A DNA stretch of 28,719 nucleotides, from positions 1 to 28,719 of the forward strand of contig CALGOK010000223.1 in NCBI GenBank assembly GCA_937961295.1, read 5' to 3'. A program made the translations under genes and the position numbers. A model generated the notes under the pieces. It saw only the letters and a list, made by a program, of their open reading frames with translations. It was not told the DNA's origin and did not search any database. This DNA is from an uncultured Gemmatimonadota bacterium (lineage in GTDB: Bacteria; Gemmatimonadota; Gemmatimonadetes; Gemmatimonadales; GWC2-71-9). Shown here piece after piece: positions 15,128 through 25,723 of this stretch. How positions within the stretch are numbered: position 1 is the stretch's first letter; each line of letters opens with the position of its first letter.

Positions 15128-15538
15128 ATGATCCGGCGACTGCTCGAATCGTCGCTCTACTGTGACGACCTGTCCCGCACCGCGCGCTTCTATCGCGACG
15201 TGGCGGGCATGACCGAGCTCTTCGCCGACGACCGGCTGGTGGCGCTCGATGCGGGGGAGGGAACCGTGCTCCTCCTCTTCCGGCGCGGCGCGACCCGCGA
15301 ACCGGCCGTGCTCCCCGACGGCCGCGTCATCCCCGGCCACGACGGCCACGGTCCGCTCCACCTCGCCCTCGCCGTCGACGCCGACGCCCTGCCCGAGGTG
15401 CGCAGGCGCCTCGCCGCCGCCGGGGTCGCGGTCGAGAGCGAGGTGCAGTGGCCGCGCGGCGGCACCTCGCTCTACTGCCGCGACCCCGAGGGGCACTCGC
15501 TCGAGTTCGCCACGCCCGGGCTCTGGGCCACCTGGTGA
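15128..15538 (+). CDS. VOC/glyoxalase-fold protein
   Basis: The 136-aa single VOC domain begins ESSLYCDDLSRTARFYRDVAGM and ends TSLYCRDPEGHSLEFATPGLW. The middle has HGPLHLALAV, with a His in the usual metal-binding strand. The reaction is not identifiable. GGGAGGG sits 7 nt before the ATG, and the gene follows the acyl-CoA dehydrogenase by 22 bp, so they are probably co-transcribed. A 7-bp hairpin, CGTCGGC (15539-15545) with GCCGACG (15555-15561), begins immediately after the stop. Confidence 0.88.
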   Translation: MIRRLLESSLYCDDLSRTARFYRDVAGMTELFADDRLVALDAGEGTVLLLFRRGATREPAVLPDGRVIPGHDGHGPLHLALAVDADALPEVRRRLAAAGVAVESEVQWPRGGTSLYCRDPEGHSLEFATPGLWATW

Positions 15539-15561
15539 CGTCGGCAGACCCTTCGCCGACG
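15539..15561 (+). terminator. Weak stop-adjacent hairpin
   Basis: CGTCGGC and GCCGACG pair over 7 bp with a 9-nt loop directly after the VOC stop. There is no T-tract, so intrinsic termination is doubtful. The next gene has its own promoter. Confidence 0.35.
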
Positions 15562-15621
15562 GACCGCACCCCCACGGTGGCCAGGTAGCGGGACCCCCAG
15601 CCGGCCGGACGCTGTCCAGCT

Positions 15622-15650
15622 TTGCCCCTTCGCGATCCCGGCAGTAGCCT
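15622..15650 (+). promoter_or_regulatory. Sigma-70-like promoter of the SpoIIAA-like gene
   Basis: TTGCCC (15622-15627) and TAGCCT (15645-15650) are separated by exactly 17 bp, the best two-box promoter in the window. Transcription would start near 15657, giving a leader that includes the GGAGG before ATG 15679. Confidence 0.5.
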
Positions 15651-15678
15651 CAAGCGTGGTGGAGGCGCGGGAGGGCCC

Positions 15679-16056
15679 ATGCAGTGGCAGATCGAGCCCG
15701 GGGGGTCGCGCGGCTGGTGGCGGGTGACGACGAGCGGCCCGTTCAGCCCCCAGGAGCATGTCCAGATGGTGCGCGAGATCACCGAGCACCCGGAATGGCT
15801 GCCCGGTGCCGACGTGCTGTTCGACCACCGCGACCTCGAGCTGGGCGGGGCAACGTTCGAGACCATGTTCCGCGCGGTCCAGACGCACCGCGCGTTCGAG
15901 GAGCGGATCGGCGACGGGCGCGCCGCGATCCTGGTGGGGACGCGCGCGGCGCCCGGCAGCGCGCGCCCGTGCGAGCTCCTCCTCGGCGAGGGAACGGCGA
16001 CCCGATTCAACGTCCTGCTCGACGAGGCCGAGGCGATCCGCTGGCTCGAGGACTGA
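15679..16056 (+). CDS. SpoIIAA-like (STAS-related) domain protein
   Basis: The 125-aa soluble protein has the pattern of the SpoIIAA-like family: an N-terminal strand pair (GWWRVTTSGPFSPQEHVQMVREITEHPEW), GADVLFDHRDLEL, GRAAILVGTRAAPGSARPCELLLG and the closing FNVLLDEAEAIRWLED. Family members are small proteins of unclear role with an anti-sigma-antagonist-like fold. I see no conserved phospho-acceptor Ser in the usual DxS context. The start is ATG 15679, which has GGAGG close upstream; an in-frame ATG at 15622 lies inside the -35 box. The stop is 3 bp from the convergent csoR stop. Confidence 0.8.
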   Translation: MQWQIEPGGSRGWWRVTTSGPFSPQEHVQMVREITEHPEWLPGADVLFDHRDLELGGATFETMFRAVQTHRAFEERIGDGRAAILVGTRAAPGSARPCELLLGEGTATRFNVLLDEAEAIRWLED

Positions 16057-16059
16057 GGG

Positions 16060-16359
16060 TCACTTCCCCCAGAGTTCGACCAGCTCCGCCACCACCCGCT
16101 CCGCCTCCGCCGGGTCGCCGCTCCGGATCGCATCGGTCGTGCAATGGGTCAGGTGGTTCTGCAGCAGCACCCGGCCCACGCCGCGCAGCGCCTCCTGCAC
16201 CGAGGCGATCTGCACCAGCACGTCGGCGCAGTAGCGCTCCTCGTCGACCATCCGCTGCAGCCCCCGGACCTGCCCCTCGATCCGCTTCAGGCGCTTGGCC
16301 AGCGCATCCTTCGTCTCCGGCGGGACGTGGGCAGCGTGCCGAACGGCATCCTCAGGCAA
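16060..16359 (-). CDS. csoR: CsoR-family copper-sensing repressor
   Basis: The 99-aa all-helical protein has the CsoR/DUF156 core KRLKRIEGQVRGLQRMVDEERYCADVLVQI. The Cu(I) ligand set is complete: Cys44, His69 and Cys73, with spacings of 25 and 4 residues identical to Cys36/His61/Cys65 of the M. tuberculosis protein. A Tyr precedes the first Cys, also as in that protein. CsoR binds operator DNA when copper-free and releases it on binding Cu(I). The start codon is TTG at 16359 with GGGGGA just upstream; no ATG or GTG start lies in a usable position. It follows copA, separated by heptad element C, and its probable operator is before copZ at 19139-19153. Confidence 0.92.
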   Translation of the reverse strand: MPEDAVRHAAHVPPETKDALAKRLKRIEGQVRGLQRMVDEERYCADVLVQIASVQEALRGVGRVLLQNHLTHCTTDAIRSGDPAEAERVVAELVELWGK

Positions 16360-16380
16360 GGGATCCCCCTTTCAGGAGGT

Positions 16381-16448
16381 TCGTGAGGCGCGACTCGAGA
16401 TTCGAGAGGACGTCCATGCGACCTCGAATCTCGAGTCTCGAATCACGA
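16381..16448. repeat. Heptad inverted-repeat element C (TCGAGAT type)
   Basis: The left arm 16381-16408 has four 7-nt units: TCGTGAG, GCGCGAC, TCGAGAT and TCGAGAG. The right arm 16421-16448, read on the opposite strand, has TCGTGAT, TCGAGAC, TCGAGAT and TCGAGGT in the same register. The loop is 12 nt. It lies between copA (stop at 16456) and csoR (TTG at 16359), so a copA-csoR transcript would contain the hairpin. This could lower csoR expression relative to copA. Confidence 0.8.
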
Positions 16449-16455
16449 TCCTCGT

Positions 16456-18802
<2,347 letters not shown>

Positions 18803-18822
<20 letters not shown>

Positions 18823-18922
18823 GCCTCGCCTCGCGCGGGTCGCCCGCCACGAAGAACCACCAGTTCACGGCGGCGATCGCCACCGCGCCTGCGGCGATCA
18901 CGAGCCACTCCGTCGGGCTCAC
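18803..18922 (-). CDS. 39-aa single-helix membrane peptide with His-rich tail
   Basis: A GTG at 18922 overlaps the copZ stop as GTGA, and the ORF runs 39 codons to a TGA at 18805-18803, 20 bp inside copA. The product has an N-terminal SPTEW, one transmembrane helix (LVIAAGAVAIAAVNWWFF), then a short polar tail ending HEHHHH. The W/N-W-W-F-F helix end resembles, from memory, the membrane anchor that precedes a cupredoxin domain in some copper proteins; here the cupredoxin part is missing. Double overlap with copZ and copA argues for translation. The terminal His codons are also copA's Thr codons in another frame, so part of the His run could be a by-product of the overlap. A membrane copper-binding accessory is inferred. 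Confidence 0.65.
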
Positions 18923-19137
18923 GCCGCCCCGTCCACGTGGCTCACGTTGTAGCCGGCCTCCTCGACCGCGGTCACCAGCTCGTCACTCGCCGTGCCCCCG
19001 TCGGCCACCTCGACCTCCGCCCGACCAATCCGGACCGAGCGGACCGTGGCCCCGGCCACCCCCGCCAGCGCCTGGTTGACCGCGTTCAGGCAGTGCCCGC
19101 AGGACATCCCCTCGATGTGCAGCGTCATCACCTTCAT
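18919..19137 (-). CDS. copZ: CopZ-like copper chaperone (HMA domain)
   Basis: The 72-aa protein is a single heavy-metal-associated domain with GMSCGHC (Cys13, Cys16) and the closing EEAGYNVS typical of Atx1/CopZ. It carries Cu(I) in the cytosol and hands it to CopA. The start could be ATG 19137 or the in-frame ATG 19128, as either keeps the first beta-strand. The gene begins immediately at the edge of the CsoR-type operator, so repressor binding would cover its transcription start. It heads the copZ-peptide-copA-csoR cluster. Confidence 0.92.
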   Translation of the reverse strand: MKVMTLHIEGMSCGHCLNAVNQALAGVAGATVRSVRIGRAEVEVADGGTASDELVTAVEEAGYNVSHVDGAA

Positions 19138-19138
19138 A

Positions 19139-19153
19139 TACCCCCCTAGGGTA
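19139..19153. promoter_or_regulatory. CsoR-type operator with overlapping divergent -10 boxes
   Basis: TACCC (19139-19143), a 5-bp spacer and GGGTA (19149-19153) form a perfect inverted repeat like known CsoR operators. It touches the copZ start codon. On the minus strand TACCCT (19153 to 19148) could be the copZ -10. On the plus strand TATGAT (19152-19157) could be the -10 of the GAF-domain gene. The two hexamers share the TA at 19152-19153, so one bound repressor could block both directions. Confidence 0.75.
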
Positions 19154-19205
19154 TGATCGTCGAGAGGAACATGCGGAATCGCCCGCGGTCGCGCAAGTCC
19201 CCCTC

Positions 19206-20258
19206 ATGGCACGTGGCGTGCAGATTCGGGATCCAGACACCATGCCCACCGACGACCCGGTTCCGCTCGAGGCCTTCGTGCCTGCGCTGGCCTGGCCGGG
19301 ACGCCGCCCGTCCCTGGCCGAGCTGGCCACGTGGCACGAGGCGCTGCGCGACGCGGTCGGCCAGATCCTCCCTCTCGACCTGCTCGCCTGCTGGCTGCTC
19401 CCCTCGCGGGGTGGCTCGTTGCTGCTGGGTCCCCAGGGGATGGTGGGCGAGGGACTCCAGGTTCCGGCCGCCGAGCCGCTGCTCACCCAGGAGGGGCTGT
19501 TCCGGCTCGAGGACCGGGTCCGGGCCGCGGGCTATCAGTCGGTGATGGCGGTGCCGATCCGGTCCGAGGTCCAGGACGTGGGGCTGCTGGCGGTGGCCCG
19601 GTTCGCGGGTGAGGAGTACCGGCTGGCCGATCAGCGCACCCTGCACCGCGTGGCGGCCCAGCTGGCCACCTCGTTCCGCCGCCTCGCGGCCCAGCCGTGG
19701 ATCGCTCCGGCGACCGCCGCCGAGGACCGGACGGCGATGGTGGCCGGGGTCACCGACGCGGTCCTCGATGCCGTGGATCGGGCCCGCAACGGCAGCGAAC
19801 TGGTGCTGCTCGCTTCCGACGCCCTTGGTGCCCAGGTACCGCACGACCGGCTCGACCTGGCCGCCGTGGCACCGGCCCCCGACTGCTGGGCCCTCCTCGG
19901 CATGGAAGGCCTGCCACTCTCCGCCGGGATCCAGCTGACCGCCGGCGACCTCGATCGCGTCGACGCCCTGGTCCACCACCTCGGTGGGCGCGAGACCCTG
20001 CGGATCGACGACCTGCAGGACGCCGGGGTCGAGTGGCCCGGGCCGCTCGACCGACGCGGGGCGACCCGCGTGCGCTCGCTGTGCGCGGCGCGCCTCGCCG
20101 TGGGTGGCGAACTGGTCGGCTGGCTCTGGCTCGGGAGCGATTCCCCGGGATGGTTCCGCGAAGCCGACGAGGAGGCCGTGCGACTGGCGGCACGTCTCCT
20201 TGCCGGTCGAGTCGCCGCGTGGACCGCGCGGCACGAGCTGGCGGGGGCGTGGAGCTGA
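19206..20258 (+). CDS. GAF-domain protein, divergent from the copper operon
   Basis: The 350-aa soluble protein looks like two GAF-type modules. The first (about 45-165) contains LDLLACWLLP and a typical closing segment SVMAVPIRSEVQDVGLLAVARF followed by YRLADQRTLHRVAAQLA. The second (about 185-345) contains RVRSLCAARLAVGGELVGWLWLGSD and ADEEAVRLAARLLAGRV. There is no histidine kinase, GGDEF or output domain, so it probably acts as a ligand-binding or protein-interaction module. Start choice is uncertain: ATG 19206 or ATG 19242, neither with a good ribosome site. Its only visible promoter overlaps the CsoR-type operator, which makes copper-linked control plausible but unproven. Its stop is 4 bp before heptad element D. 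Confidence 0.75.
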   Translation: MARGVQIRDPDTMPTDDPVPLEAFVPALAWPGRRPSLAELATWHEALRDAVGQILPLDLLACWLLPSRGGSLLLGPQGMVGEGLQVPAAEPLLTQEGLFRLEDRVRAAGYQSVMAVPIRSEVQDVGLLAVARFAGEEYRLADQRTLHRVAAQLATSFRRLAAQPWIAPATAAEDRTAMVAGVTDAVLDAVDRARNGSELVLLASDALGAQVPHDRLDLAAVAPAPDCWALLGMEGLPLSAGIQLTAGDLDRVDALVHHLGGRETLRIDDLQDAGVEWPGPLDRRGATRVRSLCAARLAVGGELVGWLWLGSDSPGWFREADEEAVRLAARLLAGRVAAWTARHELAGAWS

Positions 20259-20261
20259 AGC

Positions 20262-20341
20262 GCGACAACGCGAAGGGCGAGGGGCGAGGGGCGGACCGCT
20301 GACGGCATCCGCTCTTCGCCCCTCGCCCTTCGCACTGTCGC
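20262..20341. repeat. Heptad inverted-repeat element D (GCGAGGG type) between convergent genes
   Basis: The left arm runs GCGACAAC, GCGAAGG, GCGAGGG, GCGAGGG and GCGGACC. The right arm, read on the opposite strand, runs GCGACAGT, GCGAAGG, GCGAGGG, GCGAAGA and GCGGATG. Even the single 8-nt unit is at the same place in both arms. The loop is only about 9 nt, so this is one long hairpin lying 3 bp from each flanking stop codon. It probably ends both transcripts, although no T-tract is present. Confidence 0.85.
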
Positions 20342-20344
20342 CCG

Positions 20345-22546
20345 CTAGAACTCCATCCCCATCCGTACCGTCAGGTTCCTCCCCATCTCATCGGCGTAGC
20401 GCTTGTAGCGGCTGAGGAACGGCCGGTACGCCACGTCGAAGAGGTTGCTCACCTTCGCAGCCACTTCGACGCGCCCCACCGTGGCGCCGACTCCGATCCC
20501 CGCCAGCGTGTAGGCGTCGGGCGCGATGTCGTCCGGATCGAGTCGCGTCTGCTTCGCGTTGTGCTCGACCTCGAACTCGAGCCACGGTGCGGCGATGGTG
20601 CCACCGCCGTCACCCTCGAGTCGTGCCGATGCGCTCACGCGCAGCGGTGCAATGAACGCGAGCGGCTGGTCGGTCGAGGTGTTCTGCCCACGGGTGTAGT
20701 CGACTCCACCTGCGAGGTGCAGCCATGCGGTGGCGTGATACTGCACGGCGGCCTCGATCCCGGTGAGCGTGGCGTCGCCCTGGGTGATCTGGTAGACCTG
20801 GAAGCCCGACTCCGGGTCGACTGCCCCGGTGGGGTCGGGGTAGATGTACCCGCTCACCCGATTGGCGAACACGCCGAGCTCTGCCTGCACCTTCCGGCTC
20901 GCGACGCGGAGCGCGAGGTCGGTGTTGAGCGCCCGCTCGGTGTCGAGGGTTGGGTCGCCCACCTCGTATCGAATCGTTCCCTCGTGCACCCCGTCGGCGA
21001 ACAGCTCGTAGGCCGACGGCGCGCGGAAGCCGCGCCCGACGTTGAGCACCAGGGCGCTCGGGGCCCCGAGCCGGAGCAGGATCCCGGCGTTCCCCGACAC
21101 GGCAGTCCAGTCGCGCTCGCCTGCCTCGAGACCAAGGTCACCGTTGGCGTCGTGGGACAGCGTGCGCCGATCGATGCGGGCGCCGAGCGAGAGCTGCACC
21201 CGCCCGAGGTCGAGCTGCTCGAACACGTAGGCCGCGACGTTGGTGGTCCGGCTCGCCGGCACGAGCGCTTCCTCGCCGCCGATGTCGACATCGGTGCGCT
21301 GGCCCTGCACACCGATCACCCCGGCCGTGCGCGCGCTGGTGGCGTGGTGCAGGTGCAGGTTGCCGGTGAGGGTGGTGGCCACCAGGGCGAGCTCGATGTC
21401 GCCCGCCGCCTCGGCCTCGCGCGACTCGAGTTCCTCGCGGTCGTTGCGCTCCCAGCCGAAGTCGCCCTCGAGCCGCGAGCTGCCGATCGACACGTTGCCG
21501 GTGGTGGCAATGCGGTCGGTGGTGATCCGCTGGAACGGCGTGGCGCCCGGCTCGTCGGCGGGATCCTCGTGGATCTCGACGCGCTCGTTCCGTCGCGCGT
21601 ACGACGCGGTGAACGCTCCCCACCCCGGGCGCGCGCCGATCGCGGCGCTGCCCGCGGTCATCTCGTGGCCGGAGTTGAGCAGTTCGCCACCGGGTGCGGC
21701 GATGTCGTCGCTCCGCCGTCCCGCCAGGGTGCCGCGGAATCCGAGCCGTCCCGACGCACCCTCGAGGAGGAGCGAGCCATCCGGCGCGGCGCCGTTGGTG
21801 CCGTAGCGGCCATCGAGGCGGCCGGACACGAACGCCGGAGCCCCCTCGGCATCGGGCAGCTCGCGCGCGATGACATTGATCACCCCGCCAAGCGCATCCG
21901 AGCCGTAGAGCACGCTGGCCGGACCGCGGACCACCTCGATCCGCTCGGCGTGGGCCGTCTCGAGATTCGGCGCGTGCTCGTCGCCCCATTGCTGCGACTC
22001 GGTGCGCTGGCCGTTGTCGAGCACCAGCACCCGGTTGCCGCCCAGGCCGCGGATCACCGGCTTGGCGATGCCGTTGCCGGTGCTGAAGCTGCGCACGCCG
22101 GGCAAGTCGGCGAGGACGTCGCCGAGGGATGGGGCCTGCGCCGAACGCAGTGCGTCGCCCTGGAGTACGGCGAGCGGCTGCGGCGACTCGAGCGCACTGG
22201 TGGCCAGCGGAGTCGCGGTCACCTGGATCGGCGGCAGCTCGACCAGCGAGGGAAGGAGCGACACGTCCTGCTGCTGCTCGGCATCATCGATGACGACGCG
22301 GAGCACCATCGGCCGGAAGCCGATCGCGCGAAACGACACGCTGTAGGTGCCGTTGGGCACCTCGGTGAACCGGTAGTGACCGTCGCGATCGGTGGTGGTG
22401 GTGCGGTGGACCTCCTGGATGATGACCTCGGCCCCCGCGATGGGGGCACCGGCGGTGTCGGTGACCTGCCCGCGCAGTGCGCCGGCAGCGTGAGGCGGTG
22501 GAGTGGGCGCCGCGAGCAGGGCGGCGGCGACGATCATGGCGAGCAT
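20345..22546 (-). CDS. TonB-dependent outer-membrane receptor with N-terminal carboxypeptidase-regulatory-like domain
   Basis: The 733-aa protein has a signal peptide (MLAMIVAAALLAAPTPPPHA) and a CarboxypepD_reg-like domain (LRGQVTDTAGAPIAGAEV to about residue 95). A plug domain follows (LGDVLADLPGVRSFSTGNG, VIRGLGGNRVLVLDNGQR, ERIEVVRGPASVLYGSDALG), then a 22-strand-type barrel ending in a terminal Phe (NLTVRMGMEF), as needed for outer-membrane assembly. A PIQVTATPL segment before the plug is a plausible TonB-box region. Such receptors import siderophores, metal complexes, corrinoids or sugars; the substrate is not evident. It lies 84 bp downstream of the CHHHGC protein gene and ends at heptad element D. 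No SusD partner is present, which argues against a glycan system. Confidence 0.93.
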   Translation of the reverse strand: MLAMIVAAALLAAPTPPPHAAGALRGQVTDTAGAPIAGAEVIIQEVHRTTTTDRDGHYRFTEVPNGTYSVSFRAIGFRPMVLRVVIDDAEQQQDVSLLPSLVELPPIQVTATPLATSALESPQPLAVLQGDALRSAQAPSLGDVLADLPGVRSFSTGNGIAKPVIRGLGGNRVLVLDNGQRTESQQWGDEHAPNLETAHAERIEVVRGPASVLYGSDALGGVINVIARELPDAEGAPAFVSGRLDGRYGTNGAAPDGSLLLEGASGRLGFRGTLAGRRSDDIAAPGGELLNSGHEMTAGSAAIGARPGWGAFTASYARRNERVEIHEDPADEPGATPFQRITTDRIATTGNVSIGSSRLEGDFGWERNDREELESREAEAAGDIELALVATTLTGNLHLHHATSARTAGVIGVQGQRTDVDIGGEEALVPASRTTNVAAYVFEQLDLGRVQLSLGARIDRRTLSHDANGDLGLEAGERDWTAVSGNAGILLRLGAPSALVLNVGRGFRAPSAYELFADGVHEGTIRYEVGDPTLDTERALNTDLALRVASRKVQAELGVFANRVSGYIYPDPTGAVDPESGFQVYQITQGDATLTGIEAAVQYHATAWLHLAGGVDYTRGQNTSTDQPLAFIAPLRVSASARLEGDGGGTIAAPWLEFEVEHNAKQTRLDPDDIAPDAYTLAGIGVGATVGRVEVAAKVSNLFDVAYRPFLSRYKRYADEMGRNLTVRMGMEF

Positions 22547-22630
22547 GTTCCGATTCCCGAATTGACGATGACGGTCGGCCGCGCCGTCACCGAAAGGGTG
22601 GCGGCACGACAGGAGATGGTGCGGACAGCG

Positions 22631-22953
22631 TCAGTGGATTCGGGGCGGGGCGCGCGCGCCGAGCGGCGCGATCGGCGTGCGGTCGTGGTCCTGGCTGGCG
22701 AGGACGCGCGGAGATTCACGGTGGGTCGCGGCCGATGGCACCGGCGATGCCGGCGGGACGGCCGGCGCCTGCGGCGCCCCCGGCGCGTCGAGGACGCAAC
22801 CGTGGTGGTGGCAACCCGGTTCACCGGCTGCCTCGATGTGCAGTGCCCGCGCGATGCCGTCGCGATGCGACGCGAACGCGTCGGCAAGCGGCGTGGCGAG
22901 GCCGATGCCGACGTAGAGCAGCAGCGCCAGCAGGGCGCGGGCCCGGCGACCGG

Positions 22954-22957
<4 letters not shown>
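22631..22957 (-). CDS. Small secreted CHHHGC protein preceding the TonB receptor
   Basis: The 108-aa product starts at a GTG (22957) that overlaps the histidine kinase stop as GTGA. It has an Arg-rich start and a hydrophobic signal or anchor (LLALLLYVGIGLATPLADAFA). Then comes a motif HIEAAGEPG followed by CHHHGC (Cys49 to Cys54), which looks able to bind a metal or heme. The rest is Pro/Ala-rich and probably disordered, with scattered His. I do not recognise a named family. The position between a sensor kinase and a TonB receptor suggests a periplasmic metal- or ligand-binding role linked to the receptor. The reading frame is supported by the overlap and signal-like N-terminus; a long frame on the opposite strand here is a GC-rich shadow. 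Confidence 0.65.
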
Positions 22958-24578
<1,621 letters not shown>

Positions 24579-24582
<4 letters not shown>

Positions 24583-24806
24583 GGCGCTTCCTCCGGCGAC
24601 TCGAGCAGCTCGCGGAACACCGTGGTCCCGTCGGCCAACATCCTGCGCAGGTACGGGCGACACAGGCCGCACTGGACCCCGGCACCCGTCCGCCTACCGA
24701 GCTCCGCCACGCCCCAGCCGTGGGCCCTGGCTTCGTCGAGGAGGTCGGCGAAAGGCCGGTCACGACAGACGCAGCGGTCGATGCGGATCCGGGCGCGCCG
24801 GGTCAT
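24579..24806 (-). CDS. BFD-like [2Fe-2S]-binding protein
   Basis: The 75-aa protein has the bacterioferritin-associated ferredoxin-like pattern Cys12-x-Cys14 (RCVCRD) and Cys46-x2-Cys49 (VQCGLCRPYL), separated by a helical segment. These four Cys coordinate a [2Fe-2S] cluster. BFD proteins reduce iron in bacterioferritin, while related domains serve as electron carriers or redox sensors. Here there is no bacterioferritin gene beside it. It overlaps the histidine kinase by 4 bp (CTGA), suggesting redox or iron input to that kinase, which is inference. Confidence 0.85.
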
Positions 24807-24818
24807 CGGGGCTGCCGC

Positions 24819-24824
24819 ACTGTA
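24819..24824 (-). promoter_or_regulatory. Candidate -10 box (TACAGT) for the BFD-kinase operon
   Basis: TACAGT (minus strand, 24824 to 24819) lies in the 30-bp gap after thyX and ends 12 nt before the ATG at 24806. It could start an independent transcript with a very short leader. Read-through from thyX is equally possible. Confidence 0.3.
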
Positions 24825-24836
24825 GCCGACCGCCGC

Positions 24837-25592
24837 TCAGACCTTGTGATACACCACCCGACCGGCCTTCTCCCCATCATCGGCATCGTAGAGCTCGAAA
24901 TCCGCGAAGAATCGCGGCGCCTCGCCGCGAAGCGTCTCGAGGACCCGGACGGCCATGCGGCGGATCTCCCGCTCGGCGCCCTCGCCGAGCCGCAGTTCCA
25001 GCATGGTCCGCCAGGCGCGGACGTTCCCGCTCACCACGATCTTGGTTTCCGTGGCATTGGGCAGCAAGGACCGCGCCGCCTCGCGCGCCATCTTCCGGCG
25101 GTGGACCTTGTCCTCCACCCAGGCGAACCGATCCATCAGCCCCTCGACGGCGCTGACATAGGCATCCTGCGCGGCGGCGACCTGGGCCCGCCAAGCCGTC
25201 TCCAGCGCCTCGTCGCCCTGGATCGCCGGCGGGACCACGAAGGCGGCCTCCGACTCGTCCACGTAGCGCTGCGACAGCTGCGAATAGCCGAACCCGGCCC
25301 GATGCCGCACCAGCTCGTGCGTCAGGGAACGGGAGACCCCCTCGATCAGCACCACGTAGGTCGCGTGCTCGAACACCGACCCGTGCCCCTGCCGCAGGAT
25401 GTTGCCGAGGTATTCCGCCGTGCTGCGGCCCGCGGGGTTGCGCTGGCTCATGTAGCAGAGCCGGCCGGCGAACTCCGCCAGCCGCTCGCCGTCGGTGCCG
25501 GGATCCTTCCACTGCACGCCGAGGTGCGACGGCTCGAGGAATTCAGGACGGGCGATGAGCGTGACCGTGGGTTCGCGAATCAGCTTGAGCAT
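24837..25592 (-). CDS. thyX: Flavin-dependent thymidylate synthase
   Basis: The 251-aa protein methylates dUMP to dTMP using FAD, NADPH and methylene-tetrahydrofolate. The ThyX signature is LTHELVRHRAGFGYSQLSQRYV, with RHR at residues 96-98 and the substrate-contacting SQRY at 107-110. This leaves eight residues between RHR and that Ser, where the textbook RHRX7S motif has seven. GHGSVFEHATYVVLIEGVSR and the C-terminal RRMAVRVLETLR region also match. The ATG at 25592 has no ribosome site; heptad element E lies just upstream. The presence of thyX suggests this organism may lack ThyA, but that cannot be seen here. Confidence 0.95.
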   Translation of the reverse strand: MLKLIREPTVTLIARPEFLEPSHLGVQWKDPGTDGERLAEFAGRLCYMSQRNPAGRSTAEYLGNILRQGHGSVFEHATYVVLIEGVSRSLTHELVRHRAGFGYSQLSQRYVDESEAAFVVPPAIQGDEALETAWRAQVAAAQDAYVSAVEGLMDRFAWVEDKVHRRKMAREAARSLLPNATETKIVVSGNVRAWRTMLELRLGEGAEREIRRMAVRVLETLRGEAPRFFADFELYDADDGEKAGRVVYHKV

Positions 25593-25602
25593 CGGCAGGC
25601 GG

Positions 25603-25723
25603 GTGACTGGTGACGGGGAACGGGTGACGGGGACTGCGGGTCACCGCTGGATCGCGCGAAACCTAAGCGGGCCGGGTCCCCGATGTCGTCGGCGACCGTC
25701 CCCCGTCCCCCGTCACCCGTCAC
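25603..25723. repeat. Heptad inverted-repeat element E (GTGACGG type)
   Basis: The left arm 25603-25630 has four 7-nt units: GTGACTG, GTGACGG, GGAACGG and GTGACGG. The right arm 25696-25723 has CCGTCCC twice and CCGTCAC twice. The arms are complementary and in register, about 65 nt apart. The right arm contains the last codons and stop of the FAD-linked oxidase (minus strand), and the left arm begins 11 bp upstream of the thyX ATG. The sequence closely matches element A. Confidence 0.85.
25660..25665 (-). promoter_or_regulatory. Candidate thyX -10 box (TAGGTT) inside element E
   Basis: On the minus strand TAGGTT (25665 to 25660) is the only A/T-rich hexamer of the TANNNT type between the oxidase stop and thyX. 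Transcription from it would place one heptad arm in a roughly 60-nt thyX leader while excluding the other arm. Confidence 0.3.

Noticed and set aside
19171..19545. ATG with a GAGAGG site 7 nt after the predicted transcription start, opening a 125-codon frame ahead of the GAF gene
   Set aside because: The frame overlaps the GAF gene for most of its length and its product is Arg/Ser/Pro-rich with no domain. The GAF frame has clear domain character. A short regulatory uORF is unlikely because no early stop occurs.
22534..22887. A 117-codon Arg/Thr-rich minus-strand frame upstream of the TonB receptor
   Set aside because: It overlaps the CHHHGC protein in another frame, lacks a signal peptide or domain, and its start is not linked to the kinase stop, whereas the CHHHGC frame has both.
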